64,000 nt of DNA, taken from contig NC_053494.1 in assembly GCF_905171775.1 (NCBI RefSeq), forward strand, positions 52,987,749 through 53,051,748, given 5' to 3'. Shown piece by piece: positions 44,691-57,009 of the stretch. The notes below the pieces were generated by a model, which did not search any database, was not told the origin of the DNA, and saw nothing but the letters and a program-made list of their open reading frames with translations. How positions within the stretch are numbered: position 1 is the stretch's first letter; each line of letters begins with the position of its first letter. The stretch comes from Rana temporaria (Eukaryota > Chordata > Amphibia > Anura > Ranidae). The position numbers and the translations under genes were made by a program.

Positions 44691-46284
44691 TACAGTATCT
44701 CACAAAAGTGAGTACATTCCTCATTTTTGTAAATATCTTATTATATCTTTTCATGTGACAACACTGAATAAATTACACTTTGCTACAATGTAAAGTAGTG
44801 AGTATACAGCTTGTATAACAGTGTAAATTTGCTGTCCCCTCAAAATAACTCAACACACAGCCATTAATGTCTAAACCACTGGCAACAAAAGTGAGTACAC
44901 CCCTAAGTGAAAAGGTGCAAATTGCGCCTAATTAGCCGCTTTCCCTCCCCGGTGTCATGTGACTCGTTAGTGTTACAAGGTCTCAGGTGTGAATGGGGAG
45001 CAGGTGTCCTAAATTTGGTGTTATGGCTCTCACTCTCTCATACTGGTCACTGGAAGTTCAACATGGCACCTCATGGCAAAGAACTCTCTGAGGATATTTG
45101 GACATTTTCACTTAGGGGTGTACTCACTTTTGTTGCCAGAGGTTTAGACATTAACCACTTAATCCCCGGACCATATTGCTGGTCAAAGACCAGATCACTT
45201 TTTGCGATTCGGCACTGCGTTGCTTTAACTGACAATTGCGCGGTCGTGCGACGTGGCTCCCAAACAAAATTGGAGTCCTTTTTTTCCCACAAATAGAGCT
45301 TTCTTTTGGTGGAATTTGATCAACTCTGCGGTTTTTAGTTTTTGCGCTATAAACAAAAATAGAGCGACAATTTTGAAATAAATGAATAATTTTTACTTTT
45401 TCCCATAATAAATATCCCCCAAAAATATATAAAAAAAACGATTTCTTTCCTCAGTTTAGGCCGATACGTATTCTTCTACATATTTTTCATAAAAAAAAAA
45501 TCGCAATAAGCGTTTATTGATTGGTTTGCGCAAAAGTTATAGCGTTTACAAAATAGGGGGTAGTTTTATTTTAACTAATATTTTTTTTACTAGTAATGGC
45601 GGCGATCAGCGATTTTTTTTCGGTACTGCGACATTATGGCGGACACTTCTGACACATTTTTGGGACCATTGGCATTTTTATAGCGATTAGTGCTATAAAA
45701 ATGCATTGATTACTATAAAAATGCCACTGGCAGGGAAGGGGTAACACTAGGGGGCGGGTGAAGGGGTTAAGTATGTTCCCTGTGTTCTAACTGTAGGGGG
45801 TGGACTCACTAGGGGAAATGACTGATCCCTGTTCATACATTGTATGAACAGACGGTCAGGCATTTCTCCCTTGACAGGACACACACACAGCTCCCCTGAC
45901 AGGACACACACACAGCTCCCGGTTCTCGCTCTGTAACGAGCGATCGCGGGTGCCCGGCGGTGATCGCGTCCGCGCGCACGGGAGTCAGAAGCGAGCGGGG
46001 TGCACGCGCCCCTAATGGCCGCTTCGAGAGCCGACGTAGAGCTACGGGCTCTCGTGCAGGAGAGCCTACCTGCCGCCATAGAACTGCGGCGGCTGGTCGG
46101 CATGTAGTTAATGGCTCTGTGTTGAGTTATTTTGAGGGGACAGCAAATTTATACTGTTCTACAAGCTGTACACTCACTACTTTACATTGTAGCAAAGTGT
46201 CATTTTTTCAGTGTTGTCACATGAAAAGATATAACAAGATATTTACAAAAATGTGAGGGGTGTACTCACTTTTGTAGCAGTCTA
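44691..46284. mobile_element. Tc1-like non-autonomous element with long inverted repeats, interrupted by an A element
   Basis: The left end ACAGTATCTCACAAAAGTGAG and the right part GTGAGGGGTGTACTCACTTTTG face each other. Arms of about 200 bp (44692-44915 against 45114-45150 plus 46112-46280) are near complements. Arm against arm shows GACATTAATGGC before the A insertion. Confidence 0.88.
45151..46111 (+). mobile_element. A-family TTAA element nested in the Tc1-like element
   Basis: TTAACCACTTAATCCCCGG to GGTCGGCATGTAGTTAA. A single TTAA is present in the opposite Tc1 arm (CATTAATG near 44865), so the empty site proves a 4-bp TTAA duplication. It includes a 2x repeat of ACAGGACACACACACAGCTC near 45875-45920. 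Confidence 0.95.
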
Positions 46285-46452
46285 TGTTTTCTCATGAAAA
46301 AGTTGACATTTATACCTGCGTCACTATTTCTGCACTTTAATAAATGCCATTTGGACTGGTTGTATCGCATAGTTGTTGGTGAAGAGGATTCATGACCACA
46401 AATATTTGTTGTTTCGCGCTGCCGTTTTATTTTGCTATATTAGCACTCATTG

Positions 46453-46725
46453 GGGGTTATGTACGAAAGGCAAATCCACTTTGCACTACAAGTGCAAATT
46501 GCACTGAAAGTGTACTTGGAAGTGCAGTCGCTGTAAATCTGAGATGAAGATCTGAAATGAGAGGAAGCTCTGCTGATTTTATCATCCAATCACGTGCAAG
46601 CTAAAATGCTGTTTATGTTCCTTTCATGTCCCCCTCGGATCAACAGCGACTGCACTTCTAAGTGCGCACTCAGTGCAATTTGCACTTGTAGTGCAAAGTC
46701 GATTTGCCTTTAGTAAATAACGCCC
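46453..46725. mobile_element. N-family foldback MITE
   Basis: GGCAAATCCACTTTGCACTA mirrored by TAGTGCAAAGTCGATTTGCC. Several GTGCAAATTGCACT palindromes lie between. Confidence 0.85.
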
Positions 46726-47565
46726 ATTGTCTGTATATTGATACACTGTAGTTCACTTGGTTTATTCATTGGAGCACTTCACATTATTAAAATTTGTTAC
46801 CCATTTATAGTGTGGTGTATGCACCGTTTAGTGGTAGCAGCTCTGTCTTTGATGTATTTGTTTCTTTTGTGTAGTTTTACATAAAAAGCGCAGGGAATTG
46901 TTTTATATTTTTACTTCAATCTCTGTCACAGTTATCGAAACCCAGAATGTCAAAATGTTTGATATCCTGAATGTATGCTGTGCCATAAAGTCTATCAATC
47001 ACACAAACGTTTAGGCATGGGCAATATTTTTACGACAATGGATCTATTGAAAGATAGCTGCTTGAATGTTAGAAAAGTAAAGCGAGAAGGTGAGAAATAC
47101 AATTTCAAATTATTCAAAGAGCATATTATGCTTTTGACATCTCCTTGAAAATAGGACAATTCTCACAACATATCTTGAAGAATGTCCCAAATGTGAATAT
47201 TCACACGTTAACCTAAATCATCTTTTATGGCCATGACCCTTTATCAAAGCATTTTGGCAGAGCATTTGGTACTATGAATGATTTTGCACCATGATGGAAA
47301 ACATTATACCATCATTAAGGGATGGAGATGCGTTTCAGGAGTGGAATAAAGTGCCTCCACAGATTGACAGTTAATCATGCATTGTCATTCTTTGACTAGC
47401 TGACCCAGGTTGATGTGGTCCGCTCTTGGTTTGGTAGGCATGATTGGTTCCACTCTTGTATTTCTTTTGTTTTTTTTCCAGTGCTCCTATAGGTAGGGGC
47501 ATGGTCAGGTGATCACCTGCCCCATATCTATTGATTAGCACTCCTGTGCTCCTACTGAGGAGACT
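46726..47565 (+). pseudogene. Spacer with an L1/Tx1 LINE ORF2 C-terminal remnant near 47180-47280
   Basis: The frame around 47190 reads CPKCEYSHVNLNHLLWP, a stop, then PFIKAFWQSIW. This fits the cysteine/histidine motif after the reverse transcriptase of L1-like elements (CxxC...H...W...FW). Stops and frameshifts make it a pseudogene. The rest of the spacer has no signal. Confidence 0.5.
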
Positions 47566-48781
47566 TTAACCACTTCGTTACCGGGCCTATTTTGGCACTT
47601 TTCTCCTTTATGTAAAAATCACAATTTTTTTGCTAGAAAATTAATCAGAACCCCCAAACATTATATATTTTTTTTAGCAGACACCCTAGGGAATAAAATG
47701 GCGGCCATTGCAACTTTTTTTCTCGCATGGTATTTGCGCAATAATTTTTCAAACGCCTTTTTTTAGGGAAAAAAACAGTTTCATGAATTAAAAAATAACA
47801 AAACAGTAAAGTTAGCCCAATTTTTTTGTATAATGTGAAAGACGATGTTACGCCGAGTAAATAGATACCTAACATGTCACGCTTTAAAATTGCGCACACT
47901 CATGGAATGGCGCCAAACTTCGGTACTTAAAAATCTCCATAGGCAACGCTTTAAATTTTTTTACAGGTTACTATTTTTGTGTTACAGAGTAGGTCTAGTG
48001 CTAGAATTGTTGCACACGCTCTAACGCACGCGATGATACCTCACATGTGGGGTTTGAACGGTGTTTACATATGTGGGCGGGACTTGCATGCGCGTTCGCT
48101 TCTGCACGCGAGCGACTGGGACAGGGGCGTTTTAAATTTTTTTTTTATTATTTTATTTTATTTTTTTACTTCATTTTTTTATTTTTACACTTTTTTTGAC
48201 ATTTTTTTTTTTTTGATCACTTTTATTCCTATTACAAGGAATGTAAACATTCCTTGTAATAGGAATCAGTGTGACAGGTCCTCTTTATGGAGAGATGTGG
48301 GGTCAATAAGACCCCACATCTCTCCTCCAGGGCTTACAAGCATGAAATCGGTGAAAAAAATTTCACCGATTACATGCCGACAGCCGCAATATCGGCTTTG
48401 TTTACTTCTGGGTACCGGGCGTGACGTCATAACGTCACGCCTGGCCCTGCGACGGTCATAGAGATGACTGTGACCGTCTGGTCACCAGTCATCTCTATGG
48501 TTCACCAACGAGCGCCGGTCGATTCGCTCTCCGGGCCCCCGATGGCACGGGAGAGCCCGGAGAAGCACCGGATGGCGGCAGGAGGGGGGGGACGTCCCCT
48601 CCTGCTGCCTAGAAGAACGATCGAGCGGCGGAACCGCCGCTTTGATCGTTCTTCTGGTGCACAGAATCGCCAGCTGAAGACGGCGATATCTGAATGATGC
48701 CTGCAGCTGCAGGCATCATTCAGATATCACCGCTCAAAGTGGAGGACGTCCCAGGACGTCCTACGGATCTGAAGTGGTTAA
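47566..48781 (+). mobile_element. B-family TTAA element, reference copy
   Basis: 1.2 kb, TTAACCACTTCGTTACCGGG to CTGAAGTGGTTAA. Landmarks: AATAAAATGGCGGCCATTGC, ATACCTCACATGTGGGGTTT, ATTACAAGGAATGTAAACAT and its mirror, and paired GACGTC blocks. There is no transposase frame. Confidence 0.92.
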
Positions 48782-49266
48782 AATTCATAGTTAGGGACTG
48801 CAGTACACAGAGTGCCTTGACGGGGCCTGCAGCTCACACAGGTATTTGCAAATGCGTGCAACTAAACCTCTGTTTTAATGCTCACAGCTAGACAGGTTAA
48901 TTTGGTTTGTTGCTTTTTTGGTTGGTAATTTTGAGCCTGGGTATTATGGAAATATTTTTATATTCCATATATATATATTTAATTGCATTTTGCTAAAAAC
49001 GCATTTCATTTAAAGTCCCAACCTCCCCCTCCTCTTTTTTAAACATCATACCATCAAAGCTATTTTTCAGACAGTTGGTAACAACACTACAGGCACAAAT
49101 GCAGGACAGAAATTTACAAATTTAAACAGATTTGCATTTTAGCAGCTAAGAATTGCATCCTGACAAACTGAATTTACTCAAATCCATCTTTGGAATCTTA
49201 GGTTTACTCAACCTATTATTCTATAATAAGTTAGATGCTGTTCACTCCAAGCAGCTTAAGACTCTA
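48782..49266. other. Unassigned spacer
   Basis: No gene or paired repeat seen. Confidence 0.3.
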
Positions 49267-49970
49267 GGGCCCGGATTCAGATAGAATTGTCTATCGGCGG
49301 GCGAAACGTATCCTATTTACGTTACGCCTCCGCAACTTTTACAGGCAAGTGCCGTATTCTCAAAGAAAGTTGCGGCGGCGTAGCGTAAATAGGCCGGCGT
49401 AAGCCCACCTAATTCAAATTGTGAAGAGGTGGGCGTGTGTTATGTAAATTAACCATGACCCATAGTGATTGACGTTTTTAACGAATGGCGCATGCGCCGT
49501 CCGTGGACATATCCCAGTGTGCATTGCTCCAAATACGCCGCAAGGACGTATTGGTTTCGACGTGAACGTAAATTACATCCAGCCCCATTCACGGACGACT
49601 TATGCAAATGACGTAAAAATATTTAAATTCGACGCGGGAACGACGTCCATACTTAACATTGGTACGCCGCATGTACGCCTCATATAGCAGGGGTAACTTA
49701 CACCGGGAAAAGCCTAACGTAAACTGCGTATCTGTACTGCGTCGGCCGGGCGTACGTTTGTGAATTTGCGTATCTAGCCGATTTACATATTCTAGGCGTA
49801 AATCAGCGTACACGCCCCTAGCGGCCAGAGTAAATATGCAGTTTATTTCCGACGGCGTAAGAGACTTACGCCGGTCGGATCTAATAGAAATCTATGCGTA
49901 ACTGATTCTAAGAATCAGGCGCATAGATACGACCGCTCAGACTCAGAGATACGACGGCGTATCTCTCTTG
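49267..49970. mobile_element. F-family MITE, right terminus lost
   Basis: GGGCCCGGATTCAGATAG at the left. The core has ACGCCGCAAGGACGTATTGG and TTATGCAAATGACG. It stops after GATACGACGGCGTATCTC without the GAATCTGGCCC end. Confidence 0.85.
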
Positions 49971-50970
49971 CAACAATGATGTTCCTGTTTTACAGTACAT
50001 GGCATTCTCCTGAAAATAAAAAGGATATGCAAAAACACAACATTCTGTTGGTTGAATGAAGATTCTATAAATTCCCCAGAAACTTGTGACATTGCTGTGG
50101 ATTGAGACACAGATCATCACTAGTGGACAGAAGATCAGAGTGTTCAAAAATAGGTTCAGATCACCAAATTATTAACTCATTTGTGTATGTTTGACTGGTA
50201 CACTTTGAAAGCGAACCTTTCCAATCTTCAAGCATGTAGACATAATACCTTTATAATTCACTCCATCAGCTGTTTCACATGGGTTACTTCCTTCCTCAAA
50301 ATGTGCAGTTATTTATCTATAAATTTAAACTTTTTGTCAAAAGTCAGCAATCTAGGTCCTCATTCTAAGATCTAACCACTCTGCTGATGTATGCAGAGAG
50401 CAGAGACATAGGACTGTCATAATTGTAATTGATAACCTAACCTGGCTTGACCTTCTCTATGTTTTGAGAGAGGCAAGATGGCAGTGCCCTATGGAGGAAT
50501 ATCTGGGTCTCTATTGGGAAAAGCTGTTCCACCAAGGTCATAATTAAAAGAGGTTCCTATCAAAGTTGGAAAAATAAATGGTTGCTTTAAACTATGACAT
50601 GCAAATTTTATTTTTTTTGCAAATACTAAATTAAAATGATCCTATACCTACCCATATAGACAAAGTAATAGGTTTGCTGCCTAGAACGTACGATAGAACA
50701 CTCAGTTAAGATTTTTTTGTATATTAAGTGAATGCTTCTAATTTAATGATGGTTTGGATAAAGGGATGAGCTCACCAATAAGCTCTACTTACCTGCTCAC
50801 CTGATCCATCCAGCAATAGGGCACATATGATGCTCCCTCTGCCTTCCTACAATTCAGGGCTTAGTGTCTGAGCAGCCAATTATCAGAAACAAGTGCTGTC
50901 ACATGGGGAAGGAGTTTGTTGGCACTGTGCAGGTTTTAACTGTCAAGAGTGGGCAAAGTACAGTTTCCCT
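49971..50970. other. Unassigned stretch
   Basis: 1 kb of AT-rich sequence with no repeat pairing. No exon can be supported. Confidence 0.3.
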
Positions 50971-50973
50971 TTA

Positions 50974-51364
50974 GACCCCTTTCACACTGAAGTGTTTTTA
51001 CAGCATTTTAGCATTAAAAATAGCGCTATTAAAACGCTCATAAAACGCTCTCCATGCATCTCAATGGACCCTTTCACACTGAGGCGTCTGCACCTTGGCG
51101 GGTGTGTTTAGAAAAGTCCTGCAAGCAGCATCTTAGGAGCAGCTTTTGGGCGCTGAAAAATATGCTCCAAAAACGCCCCTCTCCATTGAAATGAATTAAA
51201 AGCGCTGCAAAAACGCCTTACCCTTTCACGCTGAGGCACTGCAAAAACGCCCTAAAATGTTAGGGTCTTAGCAGTGCTTTACCAGTACATTGGGATTGCA
51301 GATGATGCTTCACTCGAATAACGCTCAAAAAAAGCTTGAAAAATGCCCCAGTGTAAAAGGGGCC
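50974..51364. mobile_element. D-family MITE
   Basis: GACCCCTTTCACACTGAAG to CCAGTGTAAAAGGGGCC. TTA is at the left and TTAA is shared with the next element at the right. Confidence 0.88.
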
Positions 51365-51782
51365 TTAAAGTGGAGGTCCACCCTAAAAAAAAAATACACC
51401 AAAATCCTGTAAAAAAAATTACCAGAAATGGCGGTTGCTATGCAGATCTTTCTAATCTGCCTCTTCCCATACCGCAGCAGATCTTCGTCCTCCCTGTGTT
51501 GTCTTCTGGGGAATGGGGCGCGCTGCTTTCTGGGACCTGTGTGTATCCCAGAAAGCAGCCGCCCATTCACAAAGCAGCGCAAGACTCGCGCATGCGCAGT
51601 AGGAAACGGGCAGTGAAGCCGCAAGGCTCAACTGCCTGTTTCCCTCAGTGAGGATGGCGGCCCTGAGAGCTGCCAGGATTGAGCGATCGGCCTCGGGGGG
51701 CTGACATCGTGGGTGCCTAGGACAGGTAAGTGTCCTTATTAAAAGTCAGCAGCTACAGTGTTTGTGTGGAACCCCGCTTTAA
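51365..51782. mobile_element. L-family TTAA element abutting the D MITE
   Basis: TTAAAGTGGAGGTCCACCC to GTGTGGAACCCCGCTTTAA. It contains TATTAAAAGTCAGCAGCTAC, as in 58976-59793. Confidence 0.85.
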
Positions 51783-52736
51783 CTAGGAGAAGACAAGGAA
51801 CTCGAGTAGGAAAGATACCTCTTCAGGTATCAACCCTCAACTTTCCCTACTATCACTACTCCCTGAGGAAATAGTAGGTAATTACAGGGATAAAAACACT
51901 GAGGACTCAGCACAATGGCAGCCAACTGTAATGCAGCATATCTATTGGTTTACCCCAAATTACAAATGACATTTTTATTTATTTTTTTACCATTTAGACT
52001 TCAGTCATTCAGTTATACGGTAACTCAATTTTCAACCACATCTGCGGCGTGGATGCGGTAATTTTCAAAAATGGTATGAAAAAAGGAAGAGAAAGAAGGG
52101 GGCAAATTAAGGTAAAGCAGATGGAAGATAAGGGAATTAAAAAGAAAAGGGAGCAGGGGGAGAGAGAAAGGGGGGTGGCATAGTGCCAAAAACCAAGAAG
52201 GAACTGGTTTAAAGGTTAGAAAGGGAAAATTAACTCATCTATTGTCCCTCACCTCGGAATCCATTACCAAATGTTGTTATATGTCAGTGTGCACATTGAA
52301 ACTGAATAGGAGTGAGTTTTTCATTATCTTATGCATTAACAGATGCGTTTGCAGTGTTGGAATGAGAAAAGTTGAATGTTCAGCATCTCTTTAGAATTAA
52401 CCATTTAGCCGTCTATTAATCTAACCAAAAATGAAATTGTTGCAGAGGATGCCTAAAACCTGACTTGTATCTTAGTGCAGACTTTGAAAGTGAGCAAGAT
52501 TAGTATTGCGACAACACATCATCAGTAGGGTAAAACGAACCTGTCTCACGAGGGACTAACCACAGCTCACGTTCCCCAATAGTGGGTGAACAATCCAACG
52601 CTTGGTGAATTCTGCTTCACAATGATAGGAAAAGCCGACATCGAAGGATCAAGAATCAGTAAGCCAATCACACAAGTGAGAAATTAAATTTCTGTAAACC
52701 AAATGTGCACAGAAGGCAAACACCATGGGCCAGATT
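51783..52736. other. Unassigned stretch with purine-rich patch
   Basis: Purine-rich segment at 52075-52190 (AAGAAAGGGGGC-like). No coding signal. Confidence 0.35.
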
Positions 52737-53404
52737 CACAGCTGAGATACGACGGAGTATCTCAGATACTCCGTCGTATCTCTCAGAGTATCTATGCGAC
52801 TGATTCATAGAATCAGTTACGCATAGATATCCCTAAAATCCGACAGGTGTAATTGTTTTACACTGTTGGATCTTAGGATGCAATACCGCGGCTGCCGCTG
52901 GGGGGAGTTTGCGTCGTAAACCAGCATCGGGTATGCAAATTAGGAGTTACGGCGATTCCCGACGGATTTTCGCGTTCGCTACGTCGCCGCTAGTCTAGTT
53001 TCCCGTCGCAAAGTTAGTCGTTTTTTTTGGTGCCCTAACTTTAGTCAGCAATCGTATTGCTGTCTAAAGTATGGCCGTCGTTCCCGCGTCGAAATTTAAA
53101 ATTTAACGTCGTTTGCGTAACACGTCCGGGAATACGGAAGTACGCTACGCGCGTCGCCGTTCAAAAAAATGACATCACGGTGCGCAAAGCACGATGGGAA
53201 TTGCGAAACTGAGCATGCGCAGTAGGTCCGGCGCGGGAGCGCGCCTAATTTAAATGGCACACGCCCATTTGAATTGGCCCGCCTTGCGCCGGAGTAGTTT
53301 TCATCGCAAGTGCTTTGTGAATCAGGCACTTGCGATGAAAACTTGCGGCGGTGTAACATATCTACAATTAGTTACGCCGCCGCACTTCTACCTGAATCTG
53401 GCCC
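52737..53404. mobile_element. F-family MITE with CAT duplication
   Basis: GGGCCAGATTCACAGCTGAG to CCTGAATCTGGCCC, CAT at 52734-52736 and 53405-53407. Confidence 0.93.
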
Positions 53405-54262
53405 CATATTCCTTGCCATACCTTGTCATATTCATGGCATTTTACAGAAAATTACAGCACTGCAGATTGACAATATGGTTTATGTAGTAATTGCATTTGC
53501 TATATTTTTTTATATTTACTATGTTTTTTTTCCCACAATAGGAGTTACCTTTTAAGTTTTGAAAAATGAAAGAGAAACCAATTGGTTGCCATGCAGAACT
53601 GCTCCAGATTCTGTCTGTTCCAGTTTTGATCCATTTCCTTCGATGTTTTGTCAGGTCAAATAAAGCAGAAGGAGCATTCTATATTTCTGGCACAACAACA
53701 ATTTTTCTGTACTTGCAGCATGTTTTATTTTCAGTTTACATGCTGTACCAACAAAGCACACAATTATACATTTGTAACAGATAGGTGAACATTAAAGAAG
53801 GATACAGACTGACCCTTGTCAGTGAGGCTAAGAGCAAACAAACCAGTACATAGAGACATCCCTGGGGGCTAGAAATTTCTTAATGTTTTTTCGCCCACCA
53901 TCTCTACTCAAAGTTCATTGTACAGTGATCCCCAATATGTGCAAATCTGACATAAAGGAGGCAGCTCAGTTTAGTAGAAAATAAAGAGAGATTTGGGAAA
54001 AAAAAAAGGAGGAGGGGGGTTTGGGGTTGCAGAATGAGTTGCCCATTGGTAATTCAGGAATGAACATAAAATCCAACCAACAGAACAAGGTGTTTTGGAG
54101 TCGTTCCTCATTTTGTTTGAGGATGCAATGACATCTTCCATGGTTTTAACCCCATTTACTTTATAACTAAAGAATGGTGGTGAGGGAATAGGAGTGGTCT
54201 ATTTTCAACAGGGAGGAATGCAGGCACTTACTGTGTTCAATAGATACATCAAGAATGACTTC
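53405..54262. other. Unassigned stretch
   Basis: AT-rich. The short frames at 53310-53555 and 53566-53784 have no recognised domain. Confidence 0.3.
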
Positions 54263-54265
54263 TAA

Positions 54266-54874
54266 AGCCTCGTACACACGACCGGGAATCTCATCAGGAA
54301 AAAAACGTTGTTTTTCCTCGACGGGATTCATGTCAAGCTTTCCTTGCATACACACTGTCAATCCAAAATATCGTTGGTCTAAAGCGCGGTGACATACAAC
54401 GCGTACAACGGCAGTATAAAGGGGAAGTCTGATTCCAATGGCGCCACCCCTTGGGCTCCTTTTGCTAATCTCATGTTCGTTAAAAGTTTGGTGAGAGATG
54501 ATTCACGCTTTTCAGTCTTCGTGCTTTCAGATCGTTTTCTGCTGTTCAGAATGCTGACGAATGTGCCATCTACATTACAAACGCTAGTTTTACCAAAAGG
54601 AGCGCTCCCGTCTCCCGTCTCTGAGCATGCATGTTTTTTTAAGACTCGGAAAAGCATACACACGACCGGTTTTCTAGTCGGAAAACAGTCCGACAAGAAT
54701 CCCAACGAGAAAATTGAGAATCCCGACGAGAAAATAGAGAGCAGGTTCTCTATTTTTCTCATCGAGATTCCCGGCAGTTTTCTCGACTAAAAACCATACA
54801 CACGAACAGTTTTCTCAGCAAAAAGCTCTGCCAGCAGTTTTCTTGCCAAAAAAAACGCCCGTGTGTACGAGGCT
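54266..54874. mobile_element. E-family MITE, longest copy (609 bp)
   Basis: AGCCTCGTACACACGACCGG to CCGTGTGTACGAGGCT, TAA left and TTA right. The subterminal word is CGACGAGAAAA / TTTTCTCGTCG type. The core has GCGGTGACATACAACGCG and CTGAGCATGCATG. Confidence 0.9.
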
Positions 54875-55009
54875 TTATAGAATTCCATTGAAAGGGGCAT
54901 GAGATGGAAGAGGAAAACCAAGTTTTTTTTCACCAGTTTTAGAGGAATATCTTTCAGTTGATTTCTAAAAACCCTGCAACACTTCAAGAGCAGAAAATAT
55001 ACTTTGGAC

Positions 55010-55354
55010 CAGGGGTGTCAAACTCAATTTCATTGTGGGCTGCATTAGCATTAAGATTGCCCTCAAAAGGGCCGGTTGTATCTGTAAGATAAGATGTCCA
55101 GCGCATCGCCTCCCCTTACATTAGATGTCAAGAGTTGAGTCCACCACTCTCCCTTATATCACAGTGTACCCCACTTTCCTTATGCTGCTGCTGGAAATAA
55201 GCTGGATGCGTTGCTTGAAAGCAGAAGGTAAGGGTCTGGAGGAGGACCAGAGGAGGGCTGAAGCTCTCCTGCAGCTGCAGGAGAGGTGCGAGGGTCACAT
55301 GAAATGGCCTGGAGGGCTGGATTCGGCCCGCGGGCCTTGTGTCCGACACCTGTG
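55010..55354. mobile_element. hAT-like MITE
   Basis: CAGGGGTGTCAAACTCAATT at the left and GGCCTTGTGTCCGACACCTGTG at the right. The flanks CTTTGGAC and CTTTAGAT agree at 6 of 8 positions, a worn 8-bp duplication. Confidence 0.8.
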
Positions 55355-55362
55355 CTTTAGAT

Positions 55363-56083
55363 CAACAGTCCCTTGTGTTCTTGACACCTTCAGCACGCGG
55401 GGAGCACTGAAAATAATATTGTATGAAGTAGTGTAGGTACGCTTTACCAGTATGATGAAATCGTAAAAGCTCAGTGGATCATGCTAGAGATGAATGAGCA
55501 AGGTTCAAGATCCATTGTATTTGCCGTTTCAAAAAGGAGATGCCCAGGTCGCTCTGCCAATTGGGGATATAAAGAGGGACACAGTGGCCGAGGGGGTTCT
55601 GCAGCAGCGAGTATGAGATAGATAGGTTTGCATTGGATGGGAGAGGTGTATATGATTTTTGAACTCAGTCAGAGGGGGTAGAGGTTGCTGGGCAAACGAT
55701 TGTTCGAATTGAAACCACTGTTTGCAAGTTGAGTGTTTACACCATTCTACAATCCTGGACATATGTATGGCTCTATGATAATGAAGAGTCGAAGAATCCC
55801 AGGCCCCTTCTCCTTTTGGCTTGGGCCTTAAGCATATGACAATCTGAGATTTTTGAGCCCATAAAGAATTGGCAAACTCATCGTAAACTGCACTGAGAAA
55901 GACCTTCAGGATCGTCACAAGAAGAGTACAAAAAGATAAAGTAGTCTAGGGAGAATATTCATCTTTAGGTTGCTGTTTCACCCAAACCATGAAAAGGAAT
56001 TTGAATATCATCTTTTGAAGACTCGATTTATTTAGGTTAGAAAGTAAAGTATTTAAAGAGGTAAACTTTTTTTTTTTTTACTC
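55363..56083. other. Unassigned spacer
   Basis: A minus-strand frame (55529-55918, 129 codons) has no recognisable domain. No repeat pairing. Confidence 0.3.
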
Positions 56084-56240
56084 TTGTGGAAACTAGAGGA
56101 AAACATATTTGATCTCCAAATACGGAAAGGTTTCTTCAGAGTAAGAGCTGTGGAAATGTGGAATAGACTCCCTCCAGAGGTGGTTCTGGCCAGCTCAATA
56201 GATTGCTTTAATAGGTTTAGATATGTCTCTCCTTCTCCGC
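56084..56240 (+). pseudogene. Non-LTR retrotransposon ORF2 C-terminal tail
   Basis: Reads FFRVRAVEMWNRLPPEVV then LASSIDCFNRF. This is the conserved tail after the reverse transcriptase in CR1/L2/jockey-type LINEs (RxxxxWNxLPxxVV...S...FK). Only the last ~45 residues remain. Confidence 0.7.
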
Positions 56241-56399
56241 CCCCCCCCCCCCGCTATAGCAAATTGGAGCATGCTTTGCTGTCTGGGAGCAAAATAAAGA
56301 ACTTGTGTTTCAGCAAAGCTGAAACATGGATCTCTCTTTTCCTCCAGTGTATCTGTCCCCAACACAGTTAGTAAGCACCTTCCAGAGACCGACAACCAT

Positions 56400-56946
56400 T
56401 TGATCGCCCCCTAGTGTTAACCTCTGCCCTGCCAGTGTCATTTATACAGTGTCAGTGCATTTGTTTAGCACAGATCACTGTATTGATGTCACTTGTCCCC
56501 AAAAAGCGTCACTTGGTGTCCAATTTGTCTGCCGCAGTCCTACTATAAAATCGCTGATCGCCACCATTACTAGTAAAAAACAATTTAAAAATAAAAAGTC
56601 CCTAAATCAATCCCTATAACTTTTGCACAAACCAATCAATATACACTTATTGGGATTTTTTTATTTGAAATTAGATTTAATTTTTTTTATTGGGAATGTT
56701 TTATAGCAGAAAGTAAAATATTGTTTTTTTATTCAAAATTGTTGGTCTTTTCTTGCTTATAGTGCAAAAAATTTAAACCGCAGAGGTGATCAAATGCCAC
56801 CAAAAGAAAGCTCTATTTGTGGGAAAAAAAAGGACATCGATTTTATTTGGGTACAGAGTGGCACGATCTAAAGCAACATAGTGCCGTATCACAAAAAATG
56901 GCCTGGTCAGGAAGTGGGTAAAACTTTCTGGAGCTGAAGTGGTTAA
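56400..56946 (-). mobile_element. A-family TTAA element, left end incomplete
   Basis: CGCCCCCTAGTGTTAACC at the left and CTGGAGCTGAAGTGGTTAA at the right, with AGAAAGCTCTATTTGTGGG inside. Confidence 0.82.
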
Positions 56947-57009
56947 AGGGATAAAACACGGAGAAATGTGCATAACGCAACTATATACAGTTTTTTTTTT
57001 CCTTGACAT

